Below are positions 7,811-16,577 of a stretch of DNA of 64,000 nucleotides, piece by piece. The notes under the pieces were generated by a model that saw only the letters and a list, made by a program, of their open reading frames with translations, did not search any database and had not been told where the DNA came from. This DNA comes from Thermopolyspora sp044507605 (GTDB lineage: Bacteria; Actinomycetota; Actinomycetes; Streptosporangiales; Streptosporangiaceae): positions 99,699-163,698 of the forward strand of contig JBIQJI010000004.1 in the NCBI GenBank assembly GCA_044507605.1. Reading direction: 5' to 3'. Made by a program: the position numbers and the translations under genes. How positions within the stretch are numbered: the first letter of the stretch is position 1; the number at the start of each line of letters is the position of its first letter.

Positions 7811-9295
7811 CTAGGGCCGATTTTGGGCCAAATGCCGACGCGGCAGGGGATCCAGCGCGTACCACCTGCTGATCTGGATCAACGGAAGCAGGTTCTTCAG
7901 CAGCACTCCGGCCGCCCAGCCGAGCGCCGCCCCGACCGCTCCCCAGGCCGGAACGGCGAGCACGTCCACGGCTACGGTGACCGCCGTGGCCAGGGCGATG
8001 TTCGCCAGGCTCGCCGTGGTGCGCCCCGCCGCGACGAGCACGACGTCGACCATGCCGCACGCGGTCGCCACGAGCATCGTCGCCGACAGGATCCACGCGA
8101 CGCCCATGCCGCCGGCGTACGCCTCCCCGAAAATCAGCGGCAGCCAGGGCGACAGCGCGGCATAACCGAGCCAGATGGGCCAGGTGAGGGCCACCAGCCA
8201 CAGCGTGGCCGTGCGGTAGAGCCGTCTCGCCGCGGCCAGGTCGCCGGCGGCCAGGGCCTGGACCAGCCGGGGCTGCGCCGCCTGCGCCAGGCCCTGCCCG
8301 GCGAGCTGCCCCACGACCTTGACCCGCGTCGCCGCCGTGTAGACGGCGGCCTCGGCCGGCCCGGCGAGCAGGGCGACGATCACCACGTCCAGCCGCTGGA
8401 ACACCGCCTGGAGCGCCGCCGCCAGCGCACGCGGCGCCGTGAGGCGCCAGAACTCCCGGGCCGCCCCGGCCGCGACGGGCCCGCGCGGCACCCTGCGCCG
8501 CAGCCACAGCCCGGCGGCGACGGCCGCCGGCACGTACGGCGCGGCCCACGCCACCGCCAGCGGCGTCGCGGCCTGCCCGGCCGGCAGGCGCCCGGTGGAA
8601 TGGGCGACGGCGACGGCCGCCACCAGGGACAGCTGCGCGGCCGGCTGGAGCAGGCCGCCGAGCAGCGCGGTGACCCGCATCGTCCCGAAGCCGCGGGTCG
8701 CGCCGATCAGCACGTCGGCGCAGACCACGAAGGGCAGGGCGGCGGCGAGGACGGGCGACCATCGGGCGCTGATCGCGGCGGCGGCGAGCGACAGCAGGAT
8801 CACCGGGCCGAGCGCGACCCGGAACCGCCCGGCGAGGGCGGCCCCGCCGAGCCGGGCGCGGGCCACGACGTAGATGAGTCCGTTGGCCGTGTCGAGCCGC
8901 AGGATCCCGGCGAGCATGAGGCAGCCGGCGGTGAAGGCGAAGAACGTGCCGGCGGTGCGGGCGTCGAAGGTCCGCGTGACGACGAGCACGATGAGGAACT
9001 GCGCGAGCGCCCCGCCGCCCGCCCCGGCCAGCCCCGCGAGGCCGCCGCGTCCCAGCCCGCGCCGTTCCTCGCCATCGCGGGCATGCCCGTTATCCCGGAG
9101 CCCGTCATGTCCAGGCCCGTCTTGCCCGGGCCTGTCGTGCCCGGGCTCGGCGTACTCAGGCCGGTCGTGCGCGGCCCTGGTGTGCCCAGCGTCGCCGGGC
9201 TCGGCGTGCCCGGGTCCGGCATACCCGGGTCCGGCGTGCCCGGCCCCGCCGCGTTCGGGGTCGAGTGCGGGGTGGGCTGGCGGTCCGGCGGTCAC
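7811..9295 (-). CDS. MATE-like polysaccharide flippase (Wzx-type), first copy
   Basis: About 494 residues with 12-14 membrane segments, a polysaccharide export/flippase of the MviN/MATE superfamily that would move lipid-linked oligosaccharides across the membrane. The frame is open up to 9541, but that would overlap the rightward gene starting at 9501. The GTG at 9295 has GGTGAG upstream and is preferred. From this start the first 75 residues are a soluble, repetitive Gly/Pro/His/Asp region (GPGHA, GPGYA, EPGHD-type pentads) before the membrane core begins at GGLAGLAGAGGGALAQFLIV. The true start could be later. It sits just outside the main exopolysaccharide operon on the opposite strand. Confidence 0.75.
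   Translation of the reverse strand: MTAGPPAHPALDPERGGAGHAGPGYAGPGHAEPGDAGHTRAAHDRPEYAEPGHDRPGQDGPGHDGLRDNGHARDGEERRGLGRGGLAGLAGAGGGALAQFLIVLVVTRTFDARTAGTFFAFTAGCLMLAGILRLDTANGLIYVVARARLGGAALAGRFRVALGPVILLSLAAAAISARWSPVLAAALPFVVCADVLIGATRGFGTMRVTALLGGLLQPAAQLSLVAAVAVAHSTGRLPAGQAATPLAVAWAAPYVPAAVAAGLWLRRRVPRGPVAAGAAREFWRLTAPRALAAALQAVFQRLDVVIVALLAGPAEAAVYTAATRVKVVGQLAGQGLAQAAQPRLVQALAAGDLAAARRLYRTATLWLVALTWPIWLGYAALSPWLPLIFGEAYAGGMGVAWILSATMLVATACGMVDVVLVAAGRTTASLANIALATAVTVAVDVLAVPAWGAVGAALGWAAGVLLKNLLPLIQISRWYALDPLPRRHLAQNRP
9106..9250. repeat. Degenerate 15-nt tandem repeats coding Gly-Pro-Gly-His/Tyr-Ala pentads
   Basis: The DNA repeats short cccgggtccggc / gcccgggctcggc-type units. On the minus strand this encodes GHAGPGYAGPGHAEPGDAG-like pentads in the N-terminal extension of the flippase. 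The array is degenerate and probably expands or contracts by slippage. Confidence 0.6.
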
Positions 9296-9500
9296 TCGCT
9301 CACCGTAGTGTCGATGATGCGTTCTGTCATCGGGATCGGGCTTGCCGGCCGGGCGGGCGACGGGGCGCGCGTCGTGGGGCCGGCCGCCGGGTGTGGTGCT
9401 CCGGGCCGGGCCGCCGCGCGCGGCCGTCCGGGTGACTGTTGGGCGGCTGAATGGTGACTTTCCTTGCGCGAGCAGGCCGGATGTCGTCACAATCGCGCCC

Positions 9501-9851
9501 ATGCACGGCAACCCTGTGCCGGACTCGTACGTGTACGTCACAGAAGAAGGTGTGACCCGCCACTACGCGGACGGCAGCGTCGAGGCGCTCGCCTGGGAGG
9601 ACGTGGTCGAGGTGCGCGTCGGCGGCGTCACCGAGGTGGACGCCCTGATCGTCCTGCTCGATCGTGACGGGGAGGGATGCGTCGTGCCGAAGTCGGCGAC
9701 GGACGCCACTTTCCTCGCGCGGCTCCGTTATCTGCCCGACTTCGACCTCGACCGGCTCAGCGCGGCCGTCGAATCCCCACAAGAGGGATATGTCGTGATC
9801 TGGCGCAGTCCGGACCCGCCCTCGCCTATTCCGGACCTGGAGTACGACTGA
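9501..9851 (+). CDS. Hypothetical 116-residue protein
   Basis: A soluble protein without signal peptide or membrane segment. It starts MHGNPVPDSYVYVTEEGVTRHYADGS and alternates short beta strands with turns (EALAWEDVVEVRVGGV, DALIVLLDRDGEGCVVPKS), then ends in a helix-rich LARLRYLPDFDLDRLSAAVE and an acidic tail. The layout resembles a small PH-like or SH3-like fold, but I do not recognise a named family. The frame stays open upstream; ATG 9501 is chosen because the preceding residues are Arg/Pro/Ala-rich shadow sequence. It lies between a leftward flippase and the rightward polysaccharide operon. Confidence 0.65.
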   Translation: MHGNPVPDSYVYVTEEGVTRHYADGSVEALAWEDVVEVRVGGVTEVDALIVLLDRDGEGCVVPKSATDATFLARLRYLPDFDLDRLSAAVESPQEGYVVIWRSPDPPSPIPDLEYD

Positions 9852-10089
9852 TCCGAGCATGCGCCGCGCGTGGGTGACCGGGGTAAACGTTCTGGACCGT
9901 TCCGTCAACCCTCACCGAATATCGGAAATCGGCCGGTTGTGGACAAGGCTTCCTATTCCGTGATCAACACCTGATACCTAGGATTTCCCTGGAAACCCGC
10001 GCTCGTGAGGCTCATGTTCCTCTTGTCAACCTATGGGACGGAACATGCGTCAGGTAACTGCAGGGTGATGGCCAGCAGGGTGGGGTGGC
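9852..10089 (+). promoter_or_regulatory. Probable promoter region of the exopolysaccharide operon
   Basis: These 238 bases precede the first gene of the long rightward operon and are clearly richer in A+T than the flanks. TTCCGT, then 17 nt, then TAGGAT ending near 9984 is a weak sigma-70-like candidate. No convincing ORF or riboswitch structure was seen. The exact start site is unknown. Confidence 0.35.
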
Positions 10090-11556
10090 ATGAGGGTGGG
10101 CTTGGAGGAGCGCGATCTCGCGCTTCTCAAGGGCGACCCGCCGGTCGCGTCCAGCATCTGGACACGGTCGTACGTGCGGGTGCTGTTGGCGGGAGACGTG
10201 GCGTGCGCGTCGATCGCCTGTGAGTGTGTATTGGGCGCGCGACTATGGCTGGGGGCCTTCATCCCCTGGCCGGAGGTGCTGTTCGGCTTCGGCCTGGCGC
10301 TGGCTTGGACCGTTGCGATGGCCATGGCGGGGGCGTACGGCAAGAGGGTGCACGGCGAGGGGTCCGACGAGTTCCGCGCGGTGTTCAACGGCGGGCTGCT
10401 GCTGACGGCGGCGGTGGCCATCGGGGCGTACGCCACGCAGACCATGATCGCGCGCAGCTTCGTGATGGGCATGATGCCCCTCGCGACGCTGCTCACGCTG
10501 ATCTTCCGGTACCGGATGCGCAAGCGGCTGCACCAGCGGCGCATGGCGGGGGAGTACATGCGCCGGGTCGTCGCGGTGGGGCATCGCGAGTCGGTGCTCG
10601 ACCTGGTCATCCAGTTCCGGCGGCAGCCGTACCACGGCATGAACGTCGTGGCCGCCTGCCTGCCGCCCGGCAGAACGTCGGCCAACGGGCTGCGCGACAT
10701 CGACGGGGTGCCCGTGCTGGGCGACTTCTCCGACGTGGCCGACGTCGTGGACAAGGTCTCGGCCGACGCGCTCGCGGTGCTCGCCTGCCCCGAGCTCGAC
10801 GGGGCCGCGCTGCGCCGCCTGGCGTGGAGCGTGGAGCCCAAGGGCACCGACCTGTTCGTGGCGCCGGCGCTGCTGGACGTCGCCGGGCCGCGCACCAGCA
10901 TCAGGCCGGTCGCCGGCATGCCGCTGCTGTTCGTGGAGCACCCGGAGTTCGACGGCCTGCGCCAGCTCGTCAAGAGCGCCTTCGACAAGCTGGTGGCCCT
11001 ATGTGCGCTGCTGCTGCTGTCACCGGCCATGCTGGTGATCACCATTCTCATCAGGTCGACGAGCGAGGGCCCGGCGTTGTTCCGGCAGACGCGCGTGGGC
11101 CGCGGCGGGCGCGACTTCAAGGTGCTGAAGTTCCGCACCATGGTGAACGACGCCGAGCGGCTCCGGCTCTCGCTCCTTGACGACAATGAGTCAAACGAAG
11201 TGCTGTTCAAAATTAGGAACGATCCAAGGGTCACCAGGGTGGGCGGGTTCCTGCGCCGCTACTCCCTGGACGAGCTTCCGCAGCTCCTCAACGTGCTGCG
11301 CGGAGAGATGTCGCTGGTGGGGCCCCGCCCGCCGCTGCCCGAGGAGGTCGAGAAGTACGGCACCGACATGCGCCGCCGCCTCGTCGTCAAGCCCGGCATG
11401 ACCGGCCTGTGGCAGGTGAGCGGGCGTTCCGATCTGAGCTGGGAGGAGTCGGTTCGGCTGGATCTGCGGTACGTCGAGAACTGGTCGCTCATCCTCGATC
11501 TCCAGATCCTCTGGAAGACGTGGAGCGCAGTCATCAGGGGAGAAGGTGCCTATTAG
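10090..11556 (+). CDS. Polyprenyl-phosphate sugar-1-phosphate transferase (initiating enzyme)
   Basis: A 488-residue membrane enzyme of the WbaP/CpsE type. The N-terminal half has about four membrane helices (30-145), followed by a CoA-binding-like cytosolic domain (about 150-280) and a further hydrophobic helix near 300. The catalytic bacterial sugar transferase domain (about 296-488) has FKVLKFRTM, DELPQLLNVLRGEMSLVGPRP and the ending GLWQVSGRSDLSWEE. It transfers sugar-1-phosphate from a nucleotide sugar to undecaprenyl phosphate, the first step of repeat-unit assembly. It heads a run of same-strand genes and abuts rmlA with no spacer, so they are cotranscribed. Confidence 0.93.
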   Translation: MRVGLEERDLALLKGDPPVASSIWTRSYVRVLLAGDVACASIACECVLGARLWLGAFIPWPEVLFGFGLALAWTVAMAMAGAYGKRVHGEGSDEFRAVFNGGLLLTAAVAIGAYATQTMIARSFVMGMMPLATLLTLIFRYRMRKRLHQRRMAGEYMRRVVAVGHRESVLDLVIQFRRQPYHGMNVVAACLPPGRTSANGLRDIDGVPVLGDFSDVADVVDKVSADALAVLACPELDGAALRRLAWSVEPKGTDLFVAPALLDVAGPRTSIRPVAGMPLLFVEHPEFDGLRQLVKSAFDKLVALCALLLLSPAMLVITILIRSTSEGPALFRQTRVGRGGRDFKVLKFRTMVNDAERLRLSLLDDNESNEVLFKIRNDPRVTRVGGFLRRYSLDELPQLLNVLRGEMSLVGPRPPLPEEVEKYGTDMRRRLVVKPGMTGLWQVSGRSDLSWEESVRLDLRYVENWSLILDLQILWKTWSAVIRGEGAY

Positions 11557-12624
11557 GTGAAGGCGCTCGTCCTCGCGGGCGGCTCGGGCACGCGGCTGCG
11601 CCCGATCACGCACACGTCCGCCAAGCAACTCGTCCCCGTCGCGAACAAACCGGTGCTGTTCTACGGCCTGGAGGCCATCGCCGCCGCCGGCATCCGGGAG
11701 ATCGGCATCGTCGTCGGCGACACGCACGCCGAGATCGAGGCCGCCGTCGGCGACGGGTCGGCCTTCGGCCTGGAGGCGACGTACCTGCGCCAGGAGGCGC
11801 CGCTCGGCCTCGCGCACGCGGTGCTGATCGCCCGCGACTATCTCGGCGACGACGACTTCGTGATGTACCTCGGCGACAACTTCGTCGTGGGCGGCATCAA
11901 CGACATCGTGGCGCGGTTCGCCCGCGAGCGCCCGGCCGCGCAGATCATGCTCACCCGGGTCCGCGACCCCCGCCAGTTCGGCGTGGCCGAGCTCGACGCC
12001 GCCGGGCGCGTCATCGGGCTGGAGGAGAAGCCGCGCGAACCCAAGAGCGACCTCGCGCTCGTCGGCGTGTACCTGTTCGGCCCGGCCATCCACGACGCGG
12101 TGGCCGGGCTCAAACCGTCGGGGCGGGGCGAGCTGGAGATCACCGACGCGATCCAGGCCCTGATCGAGTCGGGCCTGCCGGTCGAGTCGACGATCATCAC
12201 CGGCTATTGGAAGGACACCGGCAACGTCACCGACATGCTGGAGGTCAACCGGCTCGTCCTGGAGTCGCTCGAACCGCGGACCGACGGGCGGGTCGACGAC
12301 ACCAGCGAGCTGATCGGCCGGGTCGTGGTCGAACGCGGCGCGGCCGTCGAACGGTCGCGCGTCGTGGGCCCCGTCGTCATCGGTGCCGGTGCCACGGTCA
12401 CCGACAGCTACGTCGGCCCCTTCACCTCGATCGGGGCGGGCTGCGCCGTGGTGGCCAGCGAGATCGAATACTCCATCGTGCTGCCCCGGGCGTCCATCCG
12501 CGGGGTGGGACGCATCCAGTCGTCGCTGATCGGCCGCGACGCCGAGGTGACCCCCGCCCCCACCACCCTCCGCGCCCACCGCCTCGTGCTGGGCGATCAC
12601 AGCAAGGTGCAGATCTCCTCATGA
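11557..12624 (+). CDS. rmlA: Glucose-1-phosphate thymidylyltransferase, long form
   Basis: A 355-residue enzyme making dTDP-glucose from glucose-1-phosphate and dTTP. The N-terminal nucleotidyltransferase motif is LAGGSGTRLRPIT (near residues 5-17), and the C-terminal 100 residues are a left-handed beta-helix (hexapeptide) domain, as in the long StrD-type enzymes of actinomycetes. The GTG start directly follows the stop codon of the sugar transferase gene. The stop overlaps the next start (ATGA), so rmlA and rmlB are coupled. Confidence 0.93.
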   Translation: MKALVLAGGSGTRLRPITHTSAKQLVPVANKPVLFYGLEAIAAAGIREIGIVVGDTHAEIEAAVGDGSAFGLEATYLRQEAPLGLAHAVLIARDYLGDDDFVMYLGDNFVVGGINDIVARFARERPAAQIMLTRVRDPRQFGVAELDAAGRVIGLEEKPREPKSDLALVGVYLFGPAIHDAVAGLKPSGRGELEITDAIQALIESGLPVESTIITGYWKDTGNVTDMLEVNRLVLESLEPRTDGRVDDTSELIGRVVVERGAAVERSRVVGPVVIGAGATVTDSYVGPFTSIGAGCAVVASEIEYSIVLPRASIRGVGRIQSSLIGRDAEVTPAPTTLRAHRLVLGDHSKVQISS

Positions 12625-13601
12625 CGAAAGCCATCCTCGTGACCGGCGGCGCCGGCTTCATCGGGTCCGCCTACGTCCGCACGCTGCTCACCGGCGGCTA
12701 CCCCGCCTACGCCGGGGCCCGGGTCACCGTGCTGGACCGGCTCACCTACGCCGGGAACCTCGCGAACCTGGCGCCAGTGGCGGGCAAGTACGACTTCGTC
12801 GAGGGCGACATCTGCGACCCCGACCTGCTCGCCAAGGTGGTGCCCGGGCACGACGTGGTGCTGAACTTCGCCGCCGAGACGCACGTCGACCGCTCGATCG
12901 ACGGCGCCGCCGAGTTCACCCGCACCAACGTGCTCGGCGTGCAGACCCTCATGCAGGCCTGCCTGGACGCCGGGACGCGGCGCGTGGTGCAGGTGTCGAC
13001 CGACGAGGTGTACGGCTCGATCGACACCGGCTCGTGGACCGAGGACGCGCCGCTGCGGCCCCGCTCGCCGTACTCGGCGGCCAAGGCCGGCGGCGACATG
13101 ATCGCCCAGGCGTACGCCGTGACGCACGGGCTGCCGGTGCTGATCACACGGTGCGGCAACAACTACGGGCCCTACCAGTACCCCGAGAAGATCATCCCGC
13201 TGTTCGTCACCAACCTGATGCGCGGCCGCAGGGTCCCGCTGTACGGCGACGGCGGCAACGTGCGCGACTGGGTGCACGTCAGCGACCACTGCGCCGGCAT
13301 CCAGCTCGTCGCCGAGCGCGGCGAGCCCGGCGAGGTCTACCACATCGCCGGCACGGCCGAGCTGAGCAACGTCGAGCTGACCGAACGGCTCCTCGCCGCC
13401 TTCGGCGCCGGGTGGGACCGGGTCGAGCGGGTCGCCGACCGCAAGGGGCACGACCGCCGCTACTCGCTCGACGACACCAAGCTGCGCGGCCTGGGCTTCG
13501 AGCCGCGGGTGGACTTCGAGCAGGGCCTCGCCGACACCGTCCGCTGGTACGCCGACAACACCGCCTGGTGGGAGCCGCTGCTGGCCCGGGAGACGTCGTG
13601 A
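12621..13601 (+). CDS. rmlB: dTDP-glucose 4,6-dehydratase
   Basis: A 326-residue extended SDR enzyme converting dTDP-glucose to dTDP-4-keto-6-deoxyglucose. The NAD-binding motif GGAGFIG is at 9-15, the catalytic Thr-Asp-Glu is in STDEVYG (126-132), and Tyr151/Lys155 lie in YSAAK. The length is normal. It overlaps rmlA by 4 bp and rmlD by 4 bp (GTGA). Confidence 0.96.
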   Translation: MTKAILVTGGAGFIGSAYVRTLLTGGYPAYAGARVTVLDRLTYAGNLANLAPVAGKYDFVEGDICDPDLLAKVVPGHDVVLNFAAETHVDRSIDGAAEFTRTNVLGVQTLMQACLDAGTRRVVQVSTDEVYGSIDTGSWTEDAPLRPRSPYSAAKAGGDMIAQAYAVTHGLPVLITRCGNNYGPYQYPEKIIPLFVTNLMRGRRVPLYGDGGNVRDWVHVSDHCAGIQLVAERGEPGEVYHIAGTAELSNVELTERLLAAFGAGWDRVERVADRKGHDRRYSLDDTKLRGLGFEPRVDFEQGLADTVRWYADNTAWWEPLLARETS

Positions 13602-14614
13602 GATGGCTCGTCACGGGAGCGCGCGGCCTGGTCGGCACCGAACTGGTGACGCTGCTGCGCGGCCTCGGCACCGAGGAGGTGATCGGGCTGGGCCGGGCGG
13701 AGCTCGACATCCGCGACCCGGCGGCCGTGGCCGCCGCCCTGGCCCGGCACCGGCCCGGCGTGGTGGTCAACTGCGCGGCCTGGACCGCCGTCGACGATGC
13801 CGAACGGCATGAGGACGAGGCCCTCGCCGTCAACGGGCACGCGGTGCGGGTGCTCGCCGAGGCGTGCGCCGGGCGGCGGATCCGGCTCGTGCAGCCCTCC
13901 ACCGACTACGTGTTCGACGGCACCGCCACCCGGCCGTACGGCGAGAACGACCCCACCGGCCCGGCGAGCGCGTACGGCCGCACCAAGCTGGCCGGCGAGC
14001 GGGCGGCCCTCGCTAATGGCCACACCGTGGTGCGCTCGGCCTGGCTCTACGGCGCCCACGGGCCGAACTTCGTGCGGACCATGATCCGGCTGGCCGCCGA
14101 GCGCGACACGGTGACGGTCGTCGACGATCAGGTGGGCCAGCCGACCTGGGCGGCCGACCTGGCCCGGCAGGTGCTGCTGCTGGTGCGGGCCGGGTGCCCG
14201 GCGGGGGTGTTCCACGCGACGAGCGGCGGCCGGACGAGCTGGTACGGCTTCGCCCGCGAGATCTTCGCCGCGCTCGGGGCCGACCCGGGGCGGGTGCTGC
14301 CGGTGGGTTCGGCCGGCTATCCGCGGCCGGCGCGCCGGCCGGCGTACAGCGTGCTCGGCCATGACGCCTGGGCCGCGATCGGGGTGCCGCCCATCAGGCA
14401 TTGGCGCGAGGCGTTCCGGGCGGCCTGGCCCGCCCTGTCGCCGGCCGCGCCCGCCGTTGCGCCGGCCGCCGCGCGCCCCGGCGACGGCGGCGCTCAGCCG
14501 GCCTGTCGGCCGCGGGCCGGTGCGGTGCCGAGCGGTGGGTCCGCGGCGGGCATGCCGGGGCCGGGCGCCGCCGCGACGGGCGCGCGGCCGGCCGGGCCGG
14601 GGGAGGTGCGGTGA
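13598..14614 (+). CDS. rmlD: dTDP-4-dehydrorhamnose reductase
   Basis: A 338-residue SDR enzyme for the last step to dTDP-L-rhamnose. It has TGARGLVG (6-13), STDYVFDG (101-108) and Tyr126/Lys130 (YGRTK). The GTG start overlaps the rmlB stop. The core ends near residue 285 (HWREAFRAAW). About 50 further residues are Ala/Pro/Gly-rich and run into the 3' end of the convergent rmlC gene (121-bp overlap), so the tail looks like read-through of a lost stop. Confidence 0.93.
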   Translation: MRWLVTGARGLVGTELVTLLRGLGTEEVIGLGRAELDIRDPAAVAAALARHRPGVVVNCAAWTAVDDAERHEDEALAVNGHAVRVLAEACAGRRIRLVQPSTDYVFDGTATRPYGENDPTGPASAYGRTKLAGERAALANGHTVVRSAWLYGAHGPNFVRTMIRLAAERDTVTVVDDQVGQPTWAADLARQVLLLVRAGCPAGVFHATSGGRTSWYGFAREIFAALGADPGRVLPVGSAGYPRPARRPAYSVLGHDAWAAIGVPPIRHWREAFRAAWPALSPAAPAVAPAAARPGDGGAQPACRPRAGAVPSGGSAAGMPGPGAAATGARPAGPGEVR

Positions 14615-15207
14615 GCGCCGCGCAGGCCGGCCATGTGTCGGAGGCAGACGTCGTAGGCGGGCAGCAGACCGGCCTCGCGGGCCTGGGCGAGCGTGGGCGC
14701 GACGGCGTCCTTGTGGGACAGGATCGGCGTCAGGCCGGGCGGCCAGGCGATGCCGAGGGCGGGGTCGAGCGGGTGCACGCCATGCTCGCGGCCGGGCGTG
14801 TAGGGCGTGGAGCACAGGTAGGCGACCGTGGCCGAGGGGGTGAGCGCCATGAAGGCGTGGCCGAGCCCTTCGGCGACGTACAGCCCCCGATGGTTCTCGT
14901 CGTCGAGCCGGACGGCCTCCCAGCGGCCGAAGCCGGGCGAGCCGACCCGGATGTCGACGACGACGTCGAGGATCGCGCCGGCCAGGCAGGTGATGTATTT
15001 GGCCTGGCCGGGCGGCACGTCGGCGAAGTGCACGCCGCGCAGCACGCCCTGGCGGGAGATCGAGGCGTTGAACTGGGCCAGGCCGAGCGGATGCCCGGCG
15101 GCGGCCTCCAGGTCGGCGGCGCGGAACGCCTCGAAGAAGTCGCCGCGCTCGTCGGTGTGCACGCGTGGGGTGTGCAGCCACGCGCCCTCGATGCCTATGC
15201 GGTCCAT
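14494..15207 (-). CDS. rmlC: dTDP-4-dehydrorhamnose 3,5-epimerase family protein, copy 1
   Basis: A 237-residue cupin epimerase. RGVHF carries His60, the usual catalytic base region, and GLGHAF, YLCSTPYTPGREHGV and LDPALGIAWP follow as in RmlC/EvaD-type enzymes. The core ends near residue 190, and the last 40 residues are low-complexity and overlap the rmlD tail. ATG 15207 is chosen; an ATG 4 codons upstream (15219) is possible. It is transcribed toward rmlD, away from the methyltransferase cassette. With the second, more canonical rmlC at 34623, this copy may be a 3- or 5-epimerase for a different deoxysugar. Confidence 0.88.
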   Translation of the reverse strand: MDRIGIEGAWLHTPRVHTDERGDFFEAFRAADLEAAAGHPLGLAQFNASISRQGVLRGVHFADVPPGQAKYITCLAGAILDVVVDIRVGSPGFGRWEAVRLDDENHRGLYVAEGLGHAFMALTPSATVAYLCSTPYTPGREHGVHPLDPALGIAWPPGLTPILSHKDAVAPTLAQAREAGLLPAYDVCLRHMAGLRGAHRTSPGPAGRAPVAAAPGPGMPAADPPLGTAPARGRQAG

Positions 15208-15329
15208 GCGCGGAAGCATGCCACAGCTCTCGCCGGGGTCGTGCATCGTTCCAAGCGCGGATATCGATGGGCCGGGCCGGGCGGGAAGCGGCGAGCGAAC
15301 GTCGTACGACAGGTCCCTTGGGGGGGAAC

Positions 15330-16577
15330 ATGACAGATTGCCGGCTATGCGGCTCGGCGGAGCTGCTGAGCGTGGTGGACCTCGGGGCCACCCCACCCTG
15401 TGAGCGGTTCCTCACCGCCGCGCAGCTCGACGAGCCGGAGATCACCTACCCGCTGCACCTGCGGGTCTGCACGAGCTGCTGGCTGGCGCAGATCCCGCCG
15501 CTGATCACGCCGGAGGAGACGTTCACCGAGTACGCCTACTTCTCGTCGTACTCGACCTCCTGGGTGGAGCACGCGCGCCGCTTCGTGCGCGGCGCCATCG
15601 ACCGGCTCGGGCTGACGGGCGACTCGTTCGTGGTCGAGGTGGCCAGCAACGACGGCTACCTGCTGCGGCACGTGGTCGACGCCGGCATCCGCTGCCTCGG
15701 CGTGGAGCCGTCGGCGAACGTCGGCCAGGCCGCCAAGGACGCCGGCGTGCCGACGCTCACGGAGTTCCTGACCCCGGAGACGGGCGCGGCGGTGCGGGCC
15801 GCGCACGGCCCCGCCGACCTGGTCGTGGCCAACAACGTGTACGCGCACATCCCGGACGTGATCGGGTTCACGCGCGGGCTGCGGGCGCTGGTGGCCGACG
15901 ACGGGTGGGTGTCGATCGAGGTGCAGCACCTGCTGACGCTCATGGAGCACGACCAGTACGACACGATCTACCACGAGCACTTCCAGTACTACACGGTCGG
16001 CTCGGCGCAGCGGGCGCTGGCCGGTGGCGGGCTGACCCTGGTCGACGTGGAGACGCTGCCCACGCACGGCGGCTCGATCCGGCTGTGGGCCCGGCCGGCC
16101 GAGGCCGCGGGCGAGCCGGGGCCGCGCGTCGCCGAGCTGCTGGACCGGGAGAAGACCGCCGGGCTGTTCGACCCGTCGGGGTACGCCGAGTTCGCGGCCC
16201 GTGTCGCCCGGGTGCGCCGCGAGCTGCTGGCCTTCCTGATCGGGGCGGCCGAGCAGGGGCGCACGGTCGCCGGCTACGGCGCCCCCGGCAAGGGCAACAC
16301 GCTGCTCAACCACTGCGGCGTGCGGCCCGACCTGCTGGCGTACACGGTCGACCGCAACCCCTACAAGCACGGCAGGTTCACGCCCGGCACCCGCATCCCG
16401 ATCCTGCCGCCGGAGCGCCTCGCGGCCGACCGGCCCGACTACGTGCTGGTGCTGCCGTGGAACCTGCGCGAGGAGCTGACGGCCCAGCTGTCCTACGTCG
16501 GCGAGTGGGGCGGGCGGCTGGTGTTCCCCATCCCCCGGCTGGAGATCGTTTCCCCGGTGAGCGAGGTGACCCGATGA
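15330..16577 (+). CDS. SAM-dependent sugar C-methyltransferase (TylCIII/NovU-like)
   Basis: A 415-residue three-domain enzyme. The N-terminal zinc-binding domain has Cys4, Cys7, Cys47 and Cys50 (CRLC ... CTSC). The SAM-binding core has VEVASNDGYLL (102-112). The C-terminal domain contains GYGAPGKGNTLLN and VDRNPYKHGRFTPGT. The family C-methylates dTDP-4-keto-deoxysugars, usually at C3, to give branched sugars, but related copies act in other surface-polymer clusters. ATG 15330 has a GGGGGG ribosome binding site 4-9 nt upstream and opens the coupled cassette. The stop overlaps the next start (ATGA). Confidence 0.9.
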   Translation: MTDCRLCGSAELLSVVDLGATPPCERFLTAAQLDEPEITYPLHLRVCTSCWLAQIPPLITPEETFTEYAYFSSYSTSWVEHARRFVRGAIDRLGLTGDSFVVEVASNDGYLLRHVVDAGIRCLGVEPSANVGQAAKDAGVPTLTEFLTPETGAAVRAAHGPADLVVANNVYAHIPDVIGFTRGLRALVADDGWVSIEVQHLLTLMEHDQYDTIYHEHFQYYTVGSAQRALAGGGLTLVDVETLPTHGGSIRLWARPAEAAGEPGPRVAELLDREKTAGLFDPSGYAEFAARVARVRRELLAFLIGAAEQGRTVAGYGAPGKGNTLLNHCGVRPDLLAYTVDRNPYKHGRFTPGTRIPILPPERLAADRPDYVLVLPWNLREELTAQLSYVGEWGGRLVFPIPRLEIVSPVSEVTR

